DNA of 40,658 bases from Pseudomonadota bacterium (GTDB lineage Bacteria; Pseudomonadota; Gammaproteobacteria; Burkholderiales; Burkholderiaceae_D): NCBI GenBank assembly GCA_023422955.1, contig JAFAGG010000085.1:1-40658 (forward strand), in the 5' to 3' direction. The notes under the pieces were generated by a model that ran no database searches, was not told the origin of the DNA, and saw only the letters and a list, made by a program, of their open reading frames with translations. The first letter of the stretch is position 1; each line of letters opens with the position of its first letter. Positions 31,763 through 40,658 of the stretch are shown piece after piece. The translations under genes were made by a program, and so were the position numbers.

Positions 31763-33049
31763 ATGACCCAAGCTTCCCTGTCAGAAGTCGTCAGCTGCCT
31801 GTCCGGCTACGATCCCGATGCCTTGCCGGTGTCTCATGCGAAGCAGATCATCCGGCAATTCATCACGCCGATTCATGCCATCGAAAAGGTCGCCATCCGC
31901 AGCGCGCTGAACCGCGTGCTGGCGCAGGACATCATCTGCCCGATCAACGTGCCCGCGCATGACAATTCCGCGATGGATGGTTATGCGCTGCGTGGCAGCG
32001 ACCTGCGACAAGACCAGGATCTCGCGCTGCGAGTGATGGGCACCGCTTATGCGGGCCGCGCTTATGCTGGCCCGGTGAAGTCCGGCGAATGCGTGCAGAT
32101 CATGACGGGCGCCGTGATGCCTGCCGATTGCGATACCGTCGTGCCGCAGGAATTCGTTCGCAATGCAAGCGAGCAGCAAATCACGCTACCTGCCGGCGCG
32201 GTACAAGCCGGCGACAACCGGCGCCTGGCAGGCGAAGATCTGGCTGCGGGAAAGCCGGCACTGAGCAAGGGGAAAATTCTGCGCCCGGCCGATCTCGGCC
32301 TGCTGGCATCGCTGGGCATCGCGGAAGTGCCGGTGCAGCGCCGCCTGCGCGTGGCATTTTTTTCCACCGGCGACGAACTGCGCTCGATAGGCGAGCCGCT
32401 GGATGAAGGCTGCGTGTACGACAGCAATCGCTACACGCTGCACGGCATGCTGACCCGTCTCGGTTGCGACATCATCGACATGGGCGTGGTGAAGGATGAA
32501 CCGGAACTGCTGGAAGCGGCTTTCCGTTCCGCCTGCGAGAACGCGGATGCCATCATTACCTCGGGCGGCGTATCAGTCGGTGCGGCCGACTACACCAAGC
32601 AGATGATGGCCCAACTGGGTGACGTCAACTTCTGGAAGATAGGCATGCGCCCCGGCCGCCCCATGGCCTTCGGCCGCATCAGCTCCAACGGCAAGAGCGC
32701 CTACCTGTTCGGCCTGCCCGGCAATCCGGTGGCCGTGATGGTGACCTTCTATTTCTTTGCCCGCGAGGCCTTGCTGCACATGATGGGTGCCGATGCACAA
32801 CCCCTGCCCATGATGCCGGCGATTTCGAAAACCGCGATACGCAAGAAGGCTGGGCGCACAGAATATCAGCGCGGCATCCTTTCTTTCGACGAACAGGGCC
32901 GACGCGTGGTGAGCATCACCGGATCGCAAGGCTCGGGCATCCTGCGTTCCATGTCGGAAGCCGATTGCATGATCGTGCTGAATCACGAACAGGCTGGCAT
33001 CCAGGCCGGCGATGAAGTCGAGGTCGTCCTGTTCGACGGCCTGATATAA
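31763..33049 (+). CDS. moeA: Molybdopterin molybdenumtransferase MoeA
   Basis: MoeA inserts molybdate into adenylylated molybdopterin to form active molybdenum cofactor. The 428-residue protein has the signature PAHDNSAMDGYAL near the N-terminus, QIMTGAVMPADCDTVVPQE, and FSTGDEL. The molybdopterin-binding ITSGGVSVG and the GLPGNPVAVMVTF loop follow. The C-terminal domain is normal. The open frame extends nine codons upstream; the ATG at 31763 has AAGAGAA just before it. It probably forms an operon with moaA and ends at the convergent terminator 33057-33087. Confidence 0.95.
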   Translation: MTQASLSEVVSCLSGYDPDALPVSHAKQIIRQFITPIHAIEKVAIRSALNRVLAQDIICPINVPAHDNSAMDGYALRGSDLRQDQDLALRVMGTAYAGRAYAGPVKSGECVQIMTGAVMPADCDTVVPQEFVRNASEQQITLPAGAVQAGDNRRLAGEDLAAGKPALSKGKILRPADLGLLASLGIAEVPVQRRLRVAFFSTGDELRSIGEPLDEGCVYDSNRYTLHGMLTRLGCDIIDMGVVKDEPELLEAAFRSACENADAIITSGGVSVGAADYTKQMMAQLGDVNFWKIGMRPGRPMAFGRISSNGKSAYLFGLPGNPVAVMVTFYFFAREALLHMMGADAQPLPMMPAISKTAIRKKAGRTEYQRGILSFDEQGRRVVSITGSQGSGILRSMSEADCMIVLNHEQAGIQAGDEVEVVLFDGLI

Positions 33050-33056
33050 CAACATG

Positions 33057-33087
33057 AAAAAAGGCAGGTGATCCATCTGCCTTTTCC
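33057..33087. terminator. Convergent terminator between moeA and the DUF481 gene
   Basis: AAAAGGCAG/CTGCCTTTT stem (9 bp) with a 9-base loop, A6 on the left and a T-rich right flank. It ends moeA on the plus strand. On the minus strand the six-T tail makes it a good terminator for the DUF481 gene. Confidence 0.88.
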
Positions 33088-33128
33088 TTCCTTATTGACT
33101 GCCTGTCTTTTCTCGCAGCAGTCCTTCG

Positions 33129-34178
33129 TCAGAAACCGTAACCCACGCTGAAGATCAGCGCGGTATCCAGCTTCTTCTTGCCGGCTGCAGGCCGGTTCGC
33201 ATAATCGTGGTTCAGCTGAGTGCTGACATTCAGCCCCTGTGCCAGCGGCACGCGCAGTCCCAGGCGGTTGCGCAGCAGCGTGTCTTCCGAATCGCGCAGG
33301 CTGGTATCGACATCCAGGTAATGGAAATAGACGAGCTTCCGCTGCAGGAATTCGCGATCAAACTTCATGCCTATGCTGAGCGTGGGGAATGACTGGTCGG
33401 ACGCGTTCTCGTAACGTTCCTTCACGTAGTTCACGCCGACCTGGCCGGACAACTTCATTACTTCGCTGTCGATGAACTGGCGGCCGTAACCGCCGCCCAG
33501 CCCGGTGCGCAAATCGAGATCGGCCATTTCATCCTGCTCCACCCTGGCGCGCACGAACAGGAAGTCCTTCGCATTCACGAAGGCATCGTACTGGCCGTGC
33601 AGGCGGCGGTTTGAAGTAGTGGTGATGCCGCCCGACTGACCTTCGTTCACGACCAGCCCGAGCGTATAGCGATTCTTTGCCGAGCGCGCCACGAACTCGC
33701 CCAGCACATTGAGCTGTTCATCGGTGGAGTTGCCGCGATTGAGTGTGCCGCCCACATCGAACTGTCCGGAGTATTTCATCGCCGCGACTGCTGTCGATGA
33801 ACTCGACGCCGTGCTTTCTCCCTGCACCTCAGACGCCACGGCATCGGATTGCGCAGCAGCGGTTTCAGCCGTGACAGTATCCGCCTCCTCGCTTGCGTCG
33901 GCCTCGGCCTGCAGCGGGATGGGCGTGCCTTCTTCGGCAATCAGGCTTTGAACCTTGTCCCGCGCGATGCGGATTTCGCCCAGGCTCTCCGACTTGAAAA
34001 CCAGCAGACCATCATCCGCCTGTAGCAGCTCGCCGGTAATACGGTCGCCATTTTTCAGGGTGAGGACGGCGGCATCTGCGGCGGACGTTGCCAGCGCGGC
34101 GGATGCCAGGGAAGTAGCGATGAGAAAATGGAGGGCTTTGTTTGTAAGTGCGTAACTGGGTGCGTAACTTCTAGGCAT
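33129..34178 (-). CDS. DUF481 outer-membrane protein with N-terminal beta domain
   Basis: This 349-residue protein has a signal peptide (HFLIATSLASAALATSAADA). A short Sm-like or SH3-like beta domain follows (LTLKNGDRITGELLQADDG, SLGEIRIARDKVQSL). A Ser/Ala/Glu-rich linker (about residues 95-135) leads to the DUF481 beta-barrel domain. The barrel begins KYSGQFDVGGTLNRGNSTDE, has alternating hydrophobic strands, and ends in phenylalanine (FSVGYGF), the usual BAM recognition end. DUF481 function is unknown. The frame opens at a GTG at 34187; the ATG at 34178 is better placed, with GGGAG ten bases upstream. It lies 92 bp downstream of dsbD on the same strand. Confidence 0.88.
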   Translation of the reverse strand: MPRSYAPSYALTNKALHFLIATSLASAALATSAADAAVLTLKNGDRITGELLQADDGLLVFKSESLGEIRIARDKVQSLIAEEGTPIPLQAEADASEEADTVTAETAAAQSDAVASEVQGESTASSSSTAVAAMKYSGQFDVGGTLNRGNSTDEQLNVLGEFVARSAKNRYTLGLVVNEGQSGGITTTSNRRLHGQYDAFVNAKDFLFVRARVEQDEMADLDLRTGLGGGYGRQFIDSEVMKLSGQVGVNYVKERYENASDQSFPTLSIGMKFDREFLQRKLVYFHYLDVDTSLRDSEDTLLRNRLGLRVPLAQGLNVSTQLNHDYANRPAAGKKKLDTALIFSVGYGF

Positions 34179-34270
34179 GCGTGACACGGCTCCCGGAGCA
34201 GAATGAATAACTGCACAAGATTAACACGATCGCTGCACGCGAACCGGGAGCTAAAAACAGTTATTACAAA

Positions 34271-36235
34271 TCAGGAGGCGATGCCTTCAGCGAGACTGTT
34301 AACAGAGGCGCGAGCCGGGAACACCTGTTCCAGCACATTGAGAAAACGATTGGCTGCCATGAAGCCCACCACGCGACGCGCTTTAATTTCCTGACCCTCA
34401 GCATCGAAGAAGATGATGCCGGGCGGGCCGAACAGGCCGAAGCGCGCGAGCAAGCCCTTGTCCTGCGCATTGTTGGCGGTGACATCGGCTTTCAGCAGCA
34501 GCACGTTCTGCAGCTTGGTTTGCACTGCCTGGTCGGAGAAAGTGAAGCGCTCCATTTCCTTGCAGGACACGCACCAGTCTGCGTAAAAATCCAGCATCAC
34601 GTAGCGACCCGCATTCTGATCCAGGATGGTTTGCAATTCCTCTACCGAAGCCACGCGCTGGAATGGCAGCGCAGTAGCGACCTGCTGGTTTTTCGCGCCG
34701 CCCAGGCCGGCAAGCGGCTGGAAGAAATCGCGGCTGCCGGAAAAAGCGCCTACCAGGTACATGGCGCCTATCAGCAGCGTCATCATGCCCAGGCCCTTGC
34801 CTGCGCGCGCTACGCCGCCCGCCTCCACCGGCAAGGCATCGAAGGCACGCAGATAGATTGCGTAAAAAATAAGCAGCGCGCCAGTCAGGCCCATGATGAG
34901 CGCGAGCGGCAGGAAAGGAGAAACCATCCACAAGGCCGCTCCCAAGAGCAGGATGCCGAGGAAGACCTTGATCTTGTCCATCCATGCACCCGCACGCGGC
35001 AGCACGCCGCCCAGTGAAGTGCCGACCAGCAGCAGCGGCACGCCCTGCCCTAGCGCCATGGCAAACAGCGCAACGCCGCCCAGCACCACATCCTGAGTCT
35101 GGCTGATGTAGAGCAAGGCGCCGGCCAGCGGCGCGGCGACGCAAGGTCCGACGATGATGGCGGACACGCCGCCCATGGCAAAGACACTGAACACCGTGCG
35201 CTTGCTGATGCGATTGCTGGCGCCGGCCAGGCGGCTTTGCAGGAAGGCGGGCATTTGCAGTTCATACACGCCGAACATGGCCAGCGCCAGCGCGATGAAG
35301 ACCAGCGCCATGCCGCCCAGCACCCACGGCGTCTGCAGCGCGGCCGACAACAAGGAGCCACTCAAACCGGCCGCCACGCCGGCGATCGCATACACCACGG
35401 CCATGCCCAATACGTAAGCGGACGACAGCAGCAGTGCCTTGCCTTTACCGAGATCCTTGCCCTGCCCGGCAATGATGCCGGACAGGATGGGAATCATCGG
35501 CCATACGCAGGGCGTCAGCGACAGCAGCAAGCCGAAACCGAAGAAGGCAGCAATCAGCCAGAGCACGCTGCCGCCGGCAAACAGGTCGGCGCTGCGATCC
35601 GGGTCCAGCCAGCCCGACAGCAGCGAAGAAGCAGAGTCGGCGCTGGCCGCAGCCGTGGACTCGGTGCCGGACATGCCGACATTGTCAGCGCCGTCGGCAG
35701 CAGCAGCGGTCAGCGTGAAAGCGAACTCTTTTTCCTCGGGAGGATAACAGACGCCGGATTCCGCGCAGCCCTGGTAGCCGTACATCAGGCGGCCCTCCAG
35801 CGGCGCTGCGGCATCGCGTGCCAGATGGATGCGTACCTCGAAGGGCGAGGTATAGACTTCCACATTGCCGAAAGTCGGGTCGGCCTTGATGATGCCGTCC
35901 GGCATGCTGGTCCTGGCTACCTGCATGCCCTGCGGCTCCAGCACGCGGAACTGCAGGCGCTCGCGGTAAAGGTAGTAGCCCTTGACCGGCGCGAAACTGG
36001 CAATCAGTGTGTTTTCGTCAGCCGCACGCAGCTTGACGATAAAGGCCTGGTCCGGCGGCAGCAACTCGGGCTCGCTGGAAAACAGGCGCTTGATGCGATT
36101 CAGCGGCCCGTCCGACGAAGCGGCTGCCGATACAGCGCTCGCGCTCGCTTGCGCAGGCAGCACAGTCAGCACTGCGAAAGCAGCGAACAGCAGGCTCATC
36201 AGCACCAGGCTGAGCGAGCGCAGGTATCCGGGCAT
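34271..36235 (-). CDS. dsbD: Thiol:disulfide interchange protein DsbD
   Basis: DsbD carries electrons from cytoplasmic thioredoxin across the inner membrane to periplasmic DsbC, DsbG and CcmG. The 654-residue protein has a signal peptide (SLVLMSLLFAAFAVLTVLP) and an N-terminal alpha domain with the redox pair in GCAESGVCYPP. The eight-helix beta domain has membrane cysteines in LTPCVWPMIP and VGPCVAAPLAG. The C-terminal thioredoxin-like gamma domain has WCVSCK. ATG at 36235 is chosen because the upstream 12 codons lie inside rmuC and would spoil the signal peptide. It starts five bases after the rmuC stop. Confidence 0.96.
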   Translation of the reverse strand: MPGYLRSLSLVLMSLLFAAFAVLTVLPAQASASAVSAAASSDGPLNRIKRLFSSEPELLPPDQAFIVKLRAADENTLIASFAPVKGYYLYRERLQFRVLEPQGMQVARTSMPDGIIKADPTFGNVEVYTSPFEVRIHLARDAAAPLEGRLMYGYQGCAESGVCYPPEEKEFAFTLTAAAADGADNVGMSGTESTAAASADSASSLLSGWLDPDRSADLFAGGSVLWLIAAFFGFGLLLSLTPCVWPMIPILSGIIAGQGKDLGKGKALLLSSAYVLGMAVVYAIAGVAAGLSGSLLSAALQTPWVLGGMALVFIALALAMFGVYELQMPAFLQSRLAGASNRISKRTVFSVFAMGGVSAIIVGPCVAAPLAGALLYISQTQDVVLGGVALFAMALGQGVPLLLVGTSLGGVLPRAGAWMDKIKVFLGILLLGAALWMVSPFLPLALIMGLTGALLIFYAIYLRAFDALPVEAGGVARAGKGLGMMTLLIGAMYLVGAFSGSRDFFQPLAGLGGAKNQQVATALPFQRVASVEELQTILDQNAGRYVMLDFYADWCVSCKEMERFTFSDQAVQTKLQNVLLLKADVTANNAQDKGLLARFGLFGPPGIIFFDAEGQEIKARRVVGFMAANRFLNVLEQVFPARASVNSLAEGIAS

Positions 36236-36239
36236 GCAA

Positions 36240-37715
36240 TTACGCCTGCTTGTCATCCGCTTCATCTCCAATTTCCAGGGTATCCGGTCCCAACAGCAGT
36301 TGCGCCGTATCGGTAGGCATGGCTTCCACCGATTTCAGCTTGCTTGCCATGACCCGGCTACGGGTTTCAGCTTTCTCGATATTCTTGGCCGCTCTTTCCA
36401 GCGTGGCCTTGGTCGCGGCCAGCACATCGCCGAACTTGCCGAATTCGGTCTTCACCGCACCCAGCACTTGCCACACTTCGGACGAACGTTTCTCCAGCGC
36501 CAGCGTACGGAAGCCCATCTGCAGGCTGTTCAGCAAAGCCGCCAGCGTGGACGGTCCCGATATGGTGACGCGATGCAGGCGCTGGATTTCATCGGCCAGT
36601 CCCGGGCGGCGCATGACTTCCGCATACAGGCCCTCGGTGGGCAGGAACAGGATGGCAAAATCGGTGGTGAGCGGCGGCGACACGTATTTCTCGCATATCG
36701 TCTTAGCTTCGCTGCGCACCACGCGCTCGAGTTCCTTGCCTGCGGTGGCGACGCCATCGGCATCGGCATGTTCGGCGGCATCGACCAGGCGTTCGTATTG
36801 CTCTTTCGGGAACTTGGCATCGATGGGCAGCCAGACCGGCTTGCCGCCGTCTTCCTGTCCCGGCAGCTTGATCGCGAACTCCACGCGCTCGCCGCTGGCC
36901 GGCACCGTTTCCACATTCTTCTGATACTGGTCCGGCGTCAGCATCTGTTCCAGCAGATTGCCGAGCTGGAACTCGCCCCAGGTGCCGCGCGTTTTCACAT
37001 TGGTCAGCACGCGCTTCAGGTCGCCCACGCCCAGCGCCAGCTGCTGCATTTCGCCTAGGCCCTGGTGCACTTTCTCCAGCCGTTCCGACACCAGGCGGAA
37101 GGATTCGCCCAGGCGCTGCTCCAGCGTGGCATGCAATTTTTCATCCACGGTCTTGCGCATTTCTTCCAGGCGCGCGCCATTGTCGGCCTGCAGTTCGCGC
37201 AGCTTGTTTTCCAGCGTGTTGCGCACTTCCGTCATGCGCTGCATATTCGATTCCGCCAGCGCCGACAAGGCCTGGTTCAGGGTATCGCCCAGCTGCTTCA
37301 ATCCCAGCGTCTGTTCTTCGCGCCCCGACTTGGCCTGCTCGCCGATTGCCTGGCGCATCGCTTCGAGCTGGCGCGCATTGGCTTCCACCAGCTTGGCCAG
37401 CTGCTGGGCAAAGCCGTCGATCTGCGTGTTCTGCAAGGTGGCCACGCTGGTCAGTTGCGTTGCCAGCGTCTGCTGAAACTGCGCCAGGTGCCCGCCGATT
37501 TCCTGGCGGGTGCTTTGCGCACTGATCTGAACTTCTTGCCGCAACTCGCGTTCGGTGCGCTCGTTAGCTTGCTGCAACTGGTGTTCCAGGTCACGCTGCA
37601 TCTGCAGCAATTGCGCTTGCTGGCCGCTCTTGCCGTTGCGCAGCAGTAGCACGATCTGCAATACGAGGATGACCAGGGCCGCGGCCAGGAGAATGAGAGT
37701 ATCTGTAGCAATCAT
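36240..37715 (-). CDS. rmuC: DNA recombination protein RmuC
   Basis: RmuC-family proteins limit inversions at short inverted repeats and have a predicted restriction-endonuclease-like fold. The 491-residue protein has an N-terminal transmembrane helix (TLILLAAALVILVLQIVLLL). A long coiled coil spans about residues 30-210 and is rich in Gln/Glu/Leu heptads. The RmuC domain follows (RGTWGEFQLGNLLEQML, VWLPIDAKFPKEQYERLV, FAILFLPTEGLYAEV). It lies between the truncated haemoglobin gene and dsbD on the same strand. Confidence 0.95.
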   Translation of the reverse strand: MIATDTLILLAAALVILVLQIVLLLRNGKSGQQAQLLQMQRDLEHQLQQANERTERELRQEVQISAQSTRQEIGGHLAQFQQTLATQLTSVATLQNTQIDGFAQQLAKLVEANARQLEAMRQAIGEQAKSGREEQTLGLKQLGDTLNQALSALAESNMQRMTEVRNTLENKLRELQADNGARLEEMRKTVDEKLHATLEQRLGESFRLVSERLEKVHQGLGEMQQLALGVGDLKRVLTNVKTRGTWGEFQLGNLLEQMLTPDQYQKNVETVPASGERVEFAIKLPGQEDGGKPVWLPIDAKFPKEQYERLVDAAEHADADGVATAGKELERVVRSEAKTICEKYVSPPLTTDFAILFLPTEGLYAEVMRRPGLADEIQRLHRVTISGPSTLAALLNSLQMGFRTLALEKRSSEVWQVLGAVKTEFGKFGDVLAATKATLERAAKNIEKAETRSRVMASKLKSVEAMPTDTAQLLLGPDTLEIGDEADDKQA

Positions 37716-37753
37716 GATGGGGACCGATTCGCTGTAGTGAGGCGCACGCTATT

Positions 37754-38155
37754 TTATTCCTGCTTGTTGCGCATCCAGTCCGCCGTTTGCGAAAAGGATT
37801 CCATCAGGGCGTCATGCAGGCGCGCTTCAATGCCGAGGTCGCGCATGGCCATTTCCATGCAGCGCAGCCACTGATCGCGCTCGCTGATGCCGATGGAAAA
37901 AGGCAGGTGACGCGCGCGCAGGCGCGGATGTCCGAAACGTTCGGCAAACATTTGCGGTCCGCCCATCCAGCCCGACAGGAACCAGTAAAGCTTGTCGCGC
38001 GAACTGTCCATGGGCGTGGGATGCATCGCACGGATGCCGGCGAATTCCGGTTCCAGTTCCATCAAGTCGTAGAAACGATCCACCAGCTCACGGACTTTGG
38101 CATCGCCTCCGACAGCTTCATAGGCGGTCAAGGTTTTGGATTCAGTATTCGTCAT
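37754..38155 (-). CDS. Group II truncated haemoglobin
   Basis: This is a 133-residue 2-over-2 globin of group II (TrHbO type). The heme pocket signature GHPRLRARHLPF gives proximal His83, and Trp96 (DQWLRCM) is the conserved G8 tryptophan. YWFLSGWMGGP forms the distal side before it. Group II globins bind oxygen, NO or peroxide; the exact role here is not known. It lies 38 bp before rmuC and may be co-transcribed with rmuC and dsbD. The 340-bp gap upstream separates it from the divergent exopolysaccharide genes. Confidence 0.93.
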   Translation of the reverse strand: MTNTESKTLTAYEAVGGDAKVRELVDRFYDLMELEPEFAGIRAMHPTPMDSSRDKLYWFLSGWMGGPQMFAERFGHPRLRARHLPFSIGISERDQWLRCMEMAMRDLGIEARLHDALMESFSQTADWMRNKQE

Positions 38156-38495
38156 CGTTGCTCATTCAGGGCCTCGCAAGGCAAGCCATGGCGGCGTGCG
38201 CTTGCATGACTCCCGCTTCATAAACTTTCCGGACAAGAAGAAAACAGCGCAGATTCCGGATTAATTTCAACCGGAAAACCCTTGTTTTTCCTGGGTGCAT
38301 GCGAATGCCATTGTACCTTCTGTTTCCGATTGACGCCCCTCAATCGCGTCCCACTTTGCATTCTTCTAATAGTCAGATTGGCTACCATGACTGCATCCTC
38401 GATCTATCCCTGAGAGTAGAGGCAGCAAGTTTCAGGGAACCATGAATAGCAATCGCTGCGGTCTGTGAAACGCTATAGGGTATTGAACTCACACC
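38156..38495. other. Gene-free region between the truncated haemoglobin and exopolysaccharide genes
   Basis: This 340-bp divergent region should contain promoters for both sides. Small inverted repeats are present: TTCCGG/CCGGAA (near 38253-38275) and GATTGA/TCAATC (near 38328-38345). A TTGACG at 38330-38335 could be a -35 element, but no matching -10 is evident. I see no open frame with coding character. It is somewhat more A/T-rich than its surroundings, as expected for a promoter region. Confidence 0.6.
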
Positions 38496-39891
<1,396 letters not shown>

Positions 39892-39902
<11 letters not shown>

Positions 39903-40425
39903 TCCCCGCGCCGCACTGGTCCGCCCCAGCGTCGATGCGTCTGCAAGCACCGCATCGCCGGAACGCCTGTCCGCCGAAGTCTTCGCATCGGTAGTCGCCA
40001 ACGCCCCGCTGGTTTCCATCGACCTGATCATCGAAGATGCGCACGGGCAGATCCTGCTCGGTCTGCGCAAGAATCCGCCTGCCAAGGACCACTGGTTCGT
40101 GCCGGGCGGGCGCGTGCGCAAGGGCGAGAAACTGGATGACGCCTTCACCCGCCTGGTGCAGGAAGAGATCGGCATCTCCGCAGCGCGTTCCGAAGGCACC
40201 CTGCTCGGCATCTATGAACATTTCTACGATACGGACTTCACCGGGACGGCAGGCAAAACCACCCATTACATCGTGCTCGCTTATCGCTTGAGCTTAAGCA
40301 GACATGAATGGCACTTGCCGCATCAGCAGCACAGCGAATACCAATGGATTGACGAAGATCGCGTCGCCTATCTACCGAACGTTCATCCTTATACCCAAGC
40401 TTATTTCGCAACGGTACGATCATGA
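39892..40425 (+). CDS. gmm: GDP-mannose mannosyl hydrolase (Nudix)
   Basis: This Nudix-family enzyme hydrolyses GDP-mannose or GDP-glucose to GDP and the sugar. In colanic-acid-type clusters it is Gmm/NudD. The 177-residue protein has an N-terminal lead, then SIDLIIEDAHGQILLGLRKN. The Nudix box is of the shortened GDPMH kind (GGRVRKGEKLDDAFTRLVQE then EIG, residues 72-94). The C-terminal HSEYQWI and HPYTQAYF resemble NudD. It overlaps the sugar transferase by 11 bases and manC by four (ATGA), so the three genes form a tight operon. The N-terminal 35 residues look poorly conserved, so a later start is possible. Confidence 0.88.
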
Positions 40426-40658
40426 ATTCCAGTCCTCTCATTCCGGTAGTGTTGTGCGGCGGATCCGGCACACGTCTTTGGCCGCTGTCGCGCGACACTT
40501 ATCCCAAGCAGTTTCTCCCCTTGCTGGGAACGCAAAGCCTGCTGCAGCGCACGGTGCAGCGTGTCGCCGGCCTGCCGCAGGTGATGGCGCCGCTGATGGT
40601 CACGCACGAATCCTCGCGCTTCATCGTCGCCGAACAATTGCGCGAAGCCGGCATACGC
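40422..40658 (+). CDS. manC: Mannose-1-phosphate guanylyltransferase (5' part)
   Basis: Only the first 79 codons are in the window; the frame is open to the edge. The start reads IPVVLCGGSGTRLWPLSRDT, followed by YPKQFLPLLG, the nucleotide-binding and pyrophosphorylase signature of ManC/CpsB. It makes GDP-mannose from GTP and mannose-1-phosphate; many members also carry a C-terminal phosphomannose isomerase domain, which cannot be checked here. The ATG overlaps the gmm stop by four bases. Together with gmm and the WcaJ-type transferase it indicates a mannose- or fucose-containing exopolysaccharide cluster. Confidence 0.94.
   Translation, partial: MNSSPLIPVVLCGGSGTRLWPLSRDTYPKQFLPLLGTQSLLQRTVQRVAGLPQVMAPLMVTHESSRFIVAEQLREAGIR

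Noticed and set aside
38250..38310. GGAAAA/TTTTCC and TTCCGG/CCGGAA short hairpins as terminators
   Set aside because: Stems are only six bases, mutually overlapping and far from any stop codon.

Overview
The window reads as one uninterrupted stretch of core chromosome from a betaproteobacterium. It most resembles Burkholderiales, and probably Oxalobacteraceae (Herminiimonas, Janthinobacterium or Collimonas type). This is inferred from protein character and gene order, not from a database search. The supporting gene orders are lepA-lepB-DUF4845-rnc-era-recO-pdxJ-acpS-nagZ-uvrC-pgsA-tRNA-Gly, yceD-rpmF-plsX-fabHDG-acpP-fabF followed by rpoE-rseA-rseB-mucD, and rluC-HAD-Rieske-sppA divergent from rne. 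I see no insertion sequence, integrase, phage gene, CRISPR array or recognisable defence island. Coding density is high and every sizeable gene belongs to a family I recognise.

Layout. From 22097 down to 5 nearly everything is on the minus strand. Read in the direction of transcription it starts with yceD and rpmF, which have a good sigma-70 promoter. It continues through fatty-acid and phospholipid synthesis (plsX, fabH, fabD, fabG, acpP, fabF), a YgfX-like membrane protein, and the envelope-stress sigma factor with its anti-sigma pair and periplasmic protease (rpoE, rseA, rseB, mucD). A small glutaredoxin-like gene lies between two terminators. The run ends with a long operon for translation, secretion, RNA processing and repair (lepA to pgsA, then tRNA-Gly). 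Many junctions overlap by 1 to 11 bases (ATGA or TGATG), pointing to translational coupling.

From 22189 to 23618 two plus-strand genes (a YceF-type Maf pyrophosphatase and an RsmI-like methylase) end at a bidirectional terminator facing the rluC-HAD-Rieske-sppA operon. rluC and rne diverge from a gene-free region of about 550 bp that should contain the rne leader. rne, moaA and moeA follow on the plus strand. A convergent terminator separates moeA from a minus-strand group of a DUF481 outer-membrane protein, dsbD, rmuC and a truncated haemoglobin. The right end opens an exopolysaccharide cluster (WcaJ-type sugar transferase, GDP-mannose Nudix hydrolase, 5' part of manC) that runs off the window.

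The most informative non-coding signals are these. A sigma-E-like promoter precedes rpoE, and rpoE itself appears to start at TTG. A perfect 14-bp inverted repeat between fabF and ygfX buries the ygfX start codon. Terminator hairpins lie inside runs of co-directional genes (before lepA, after mucD, between rpmF and plsX). Stem-loops occur in the leaders of rne and moaA. I did not find a convincing new biological system; the findings are mostly regulatory architecture and a few proteins of uncertain substrate.
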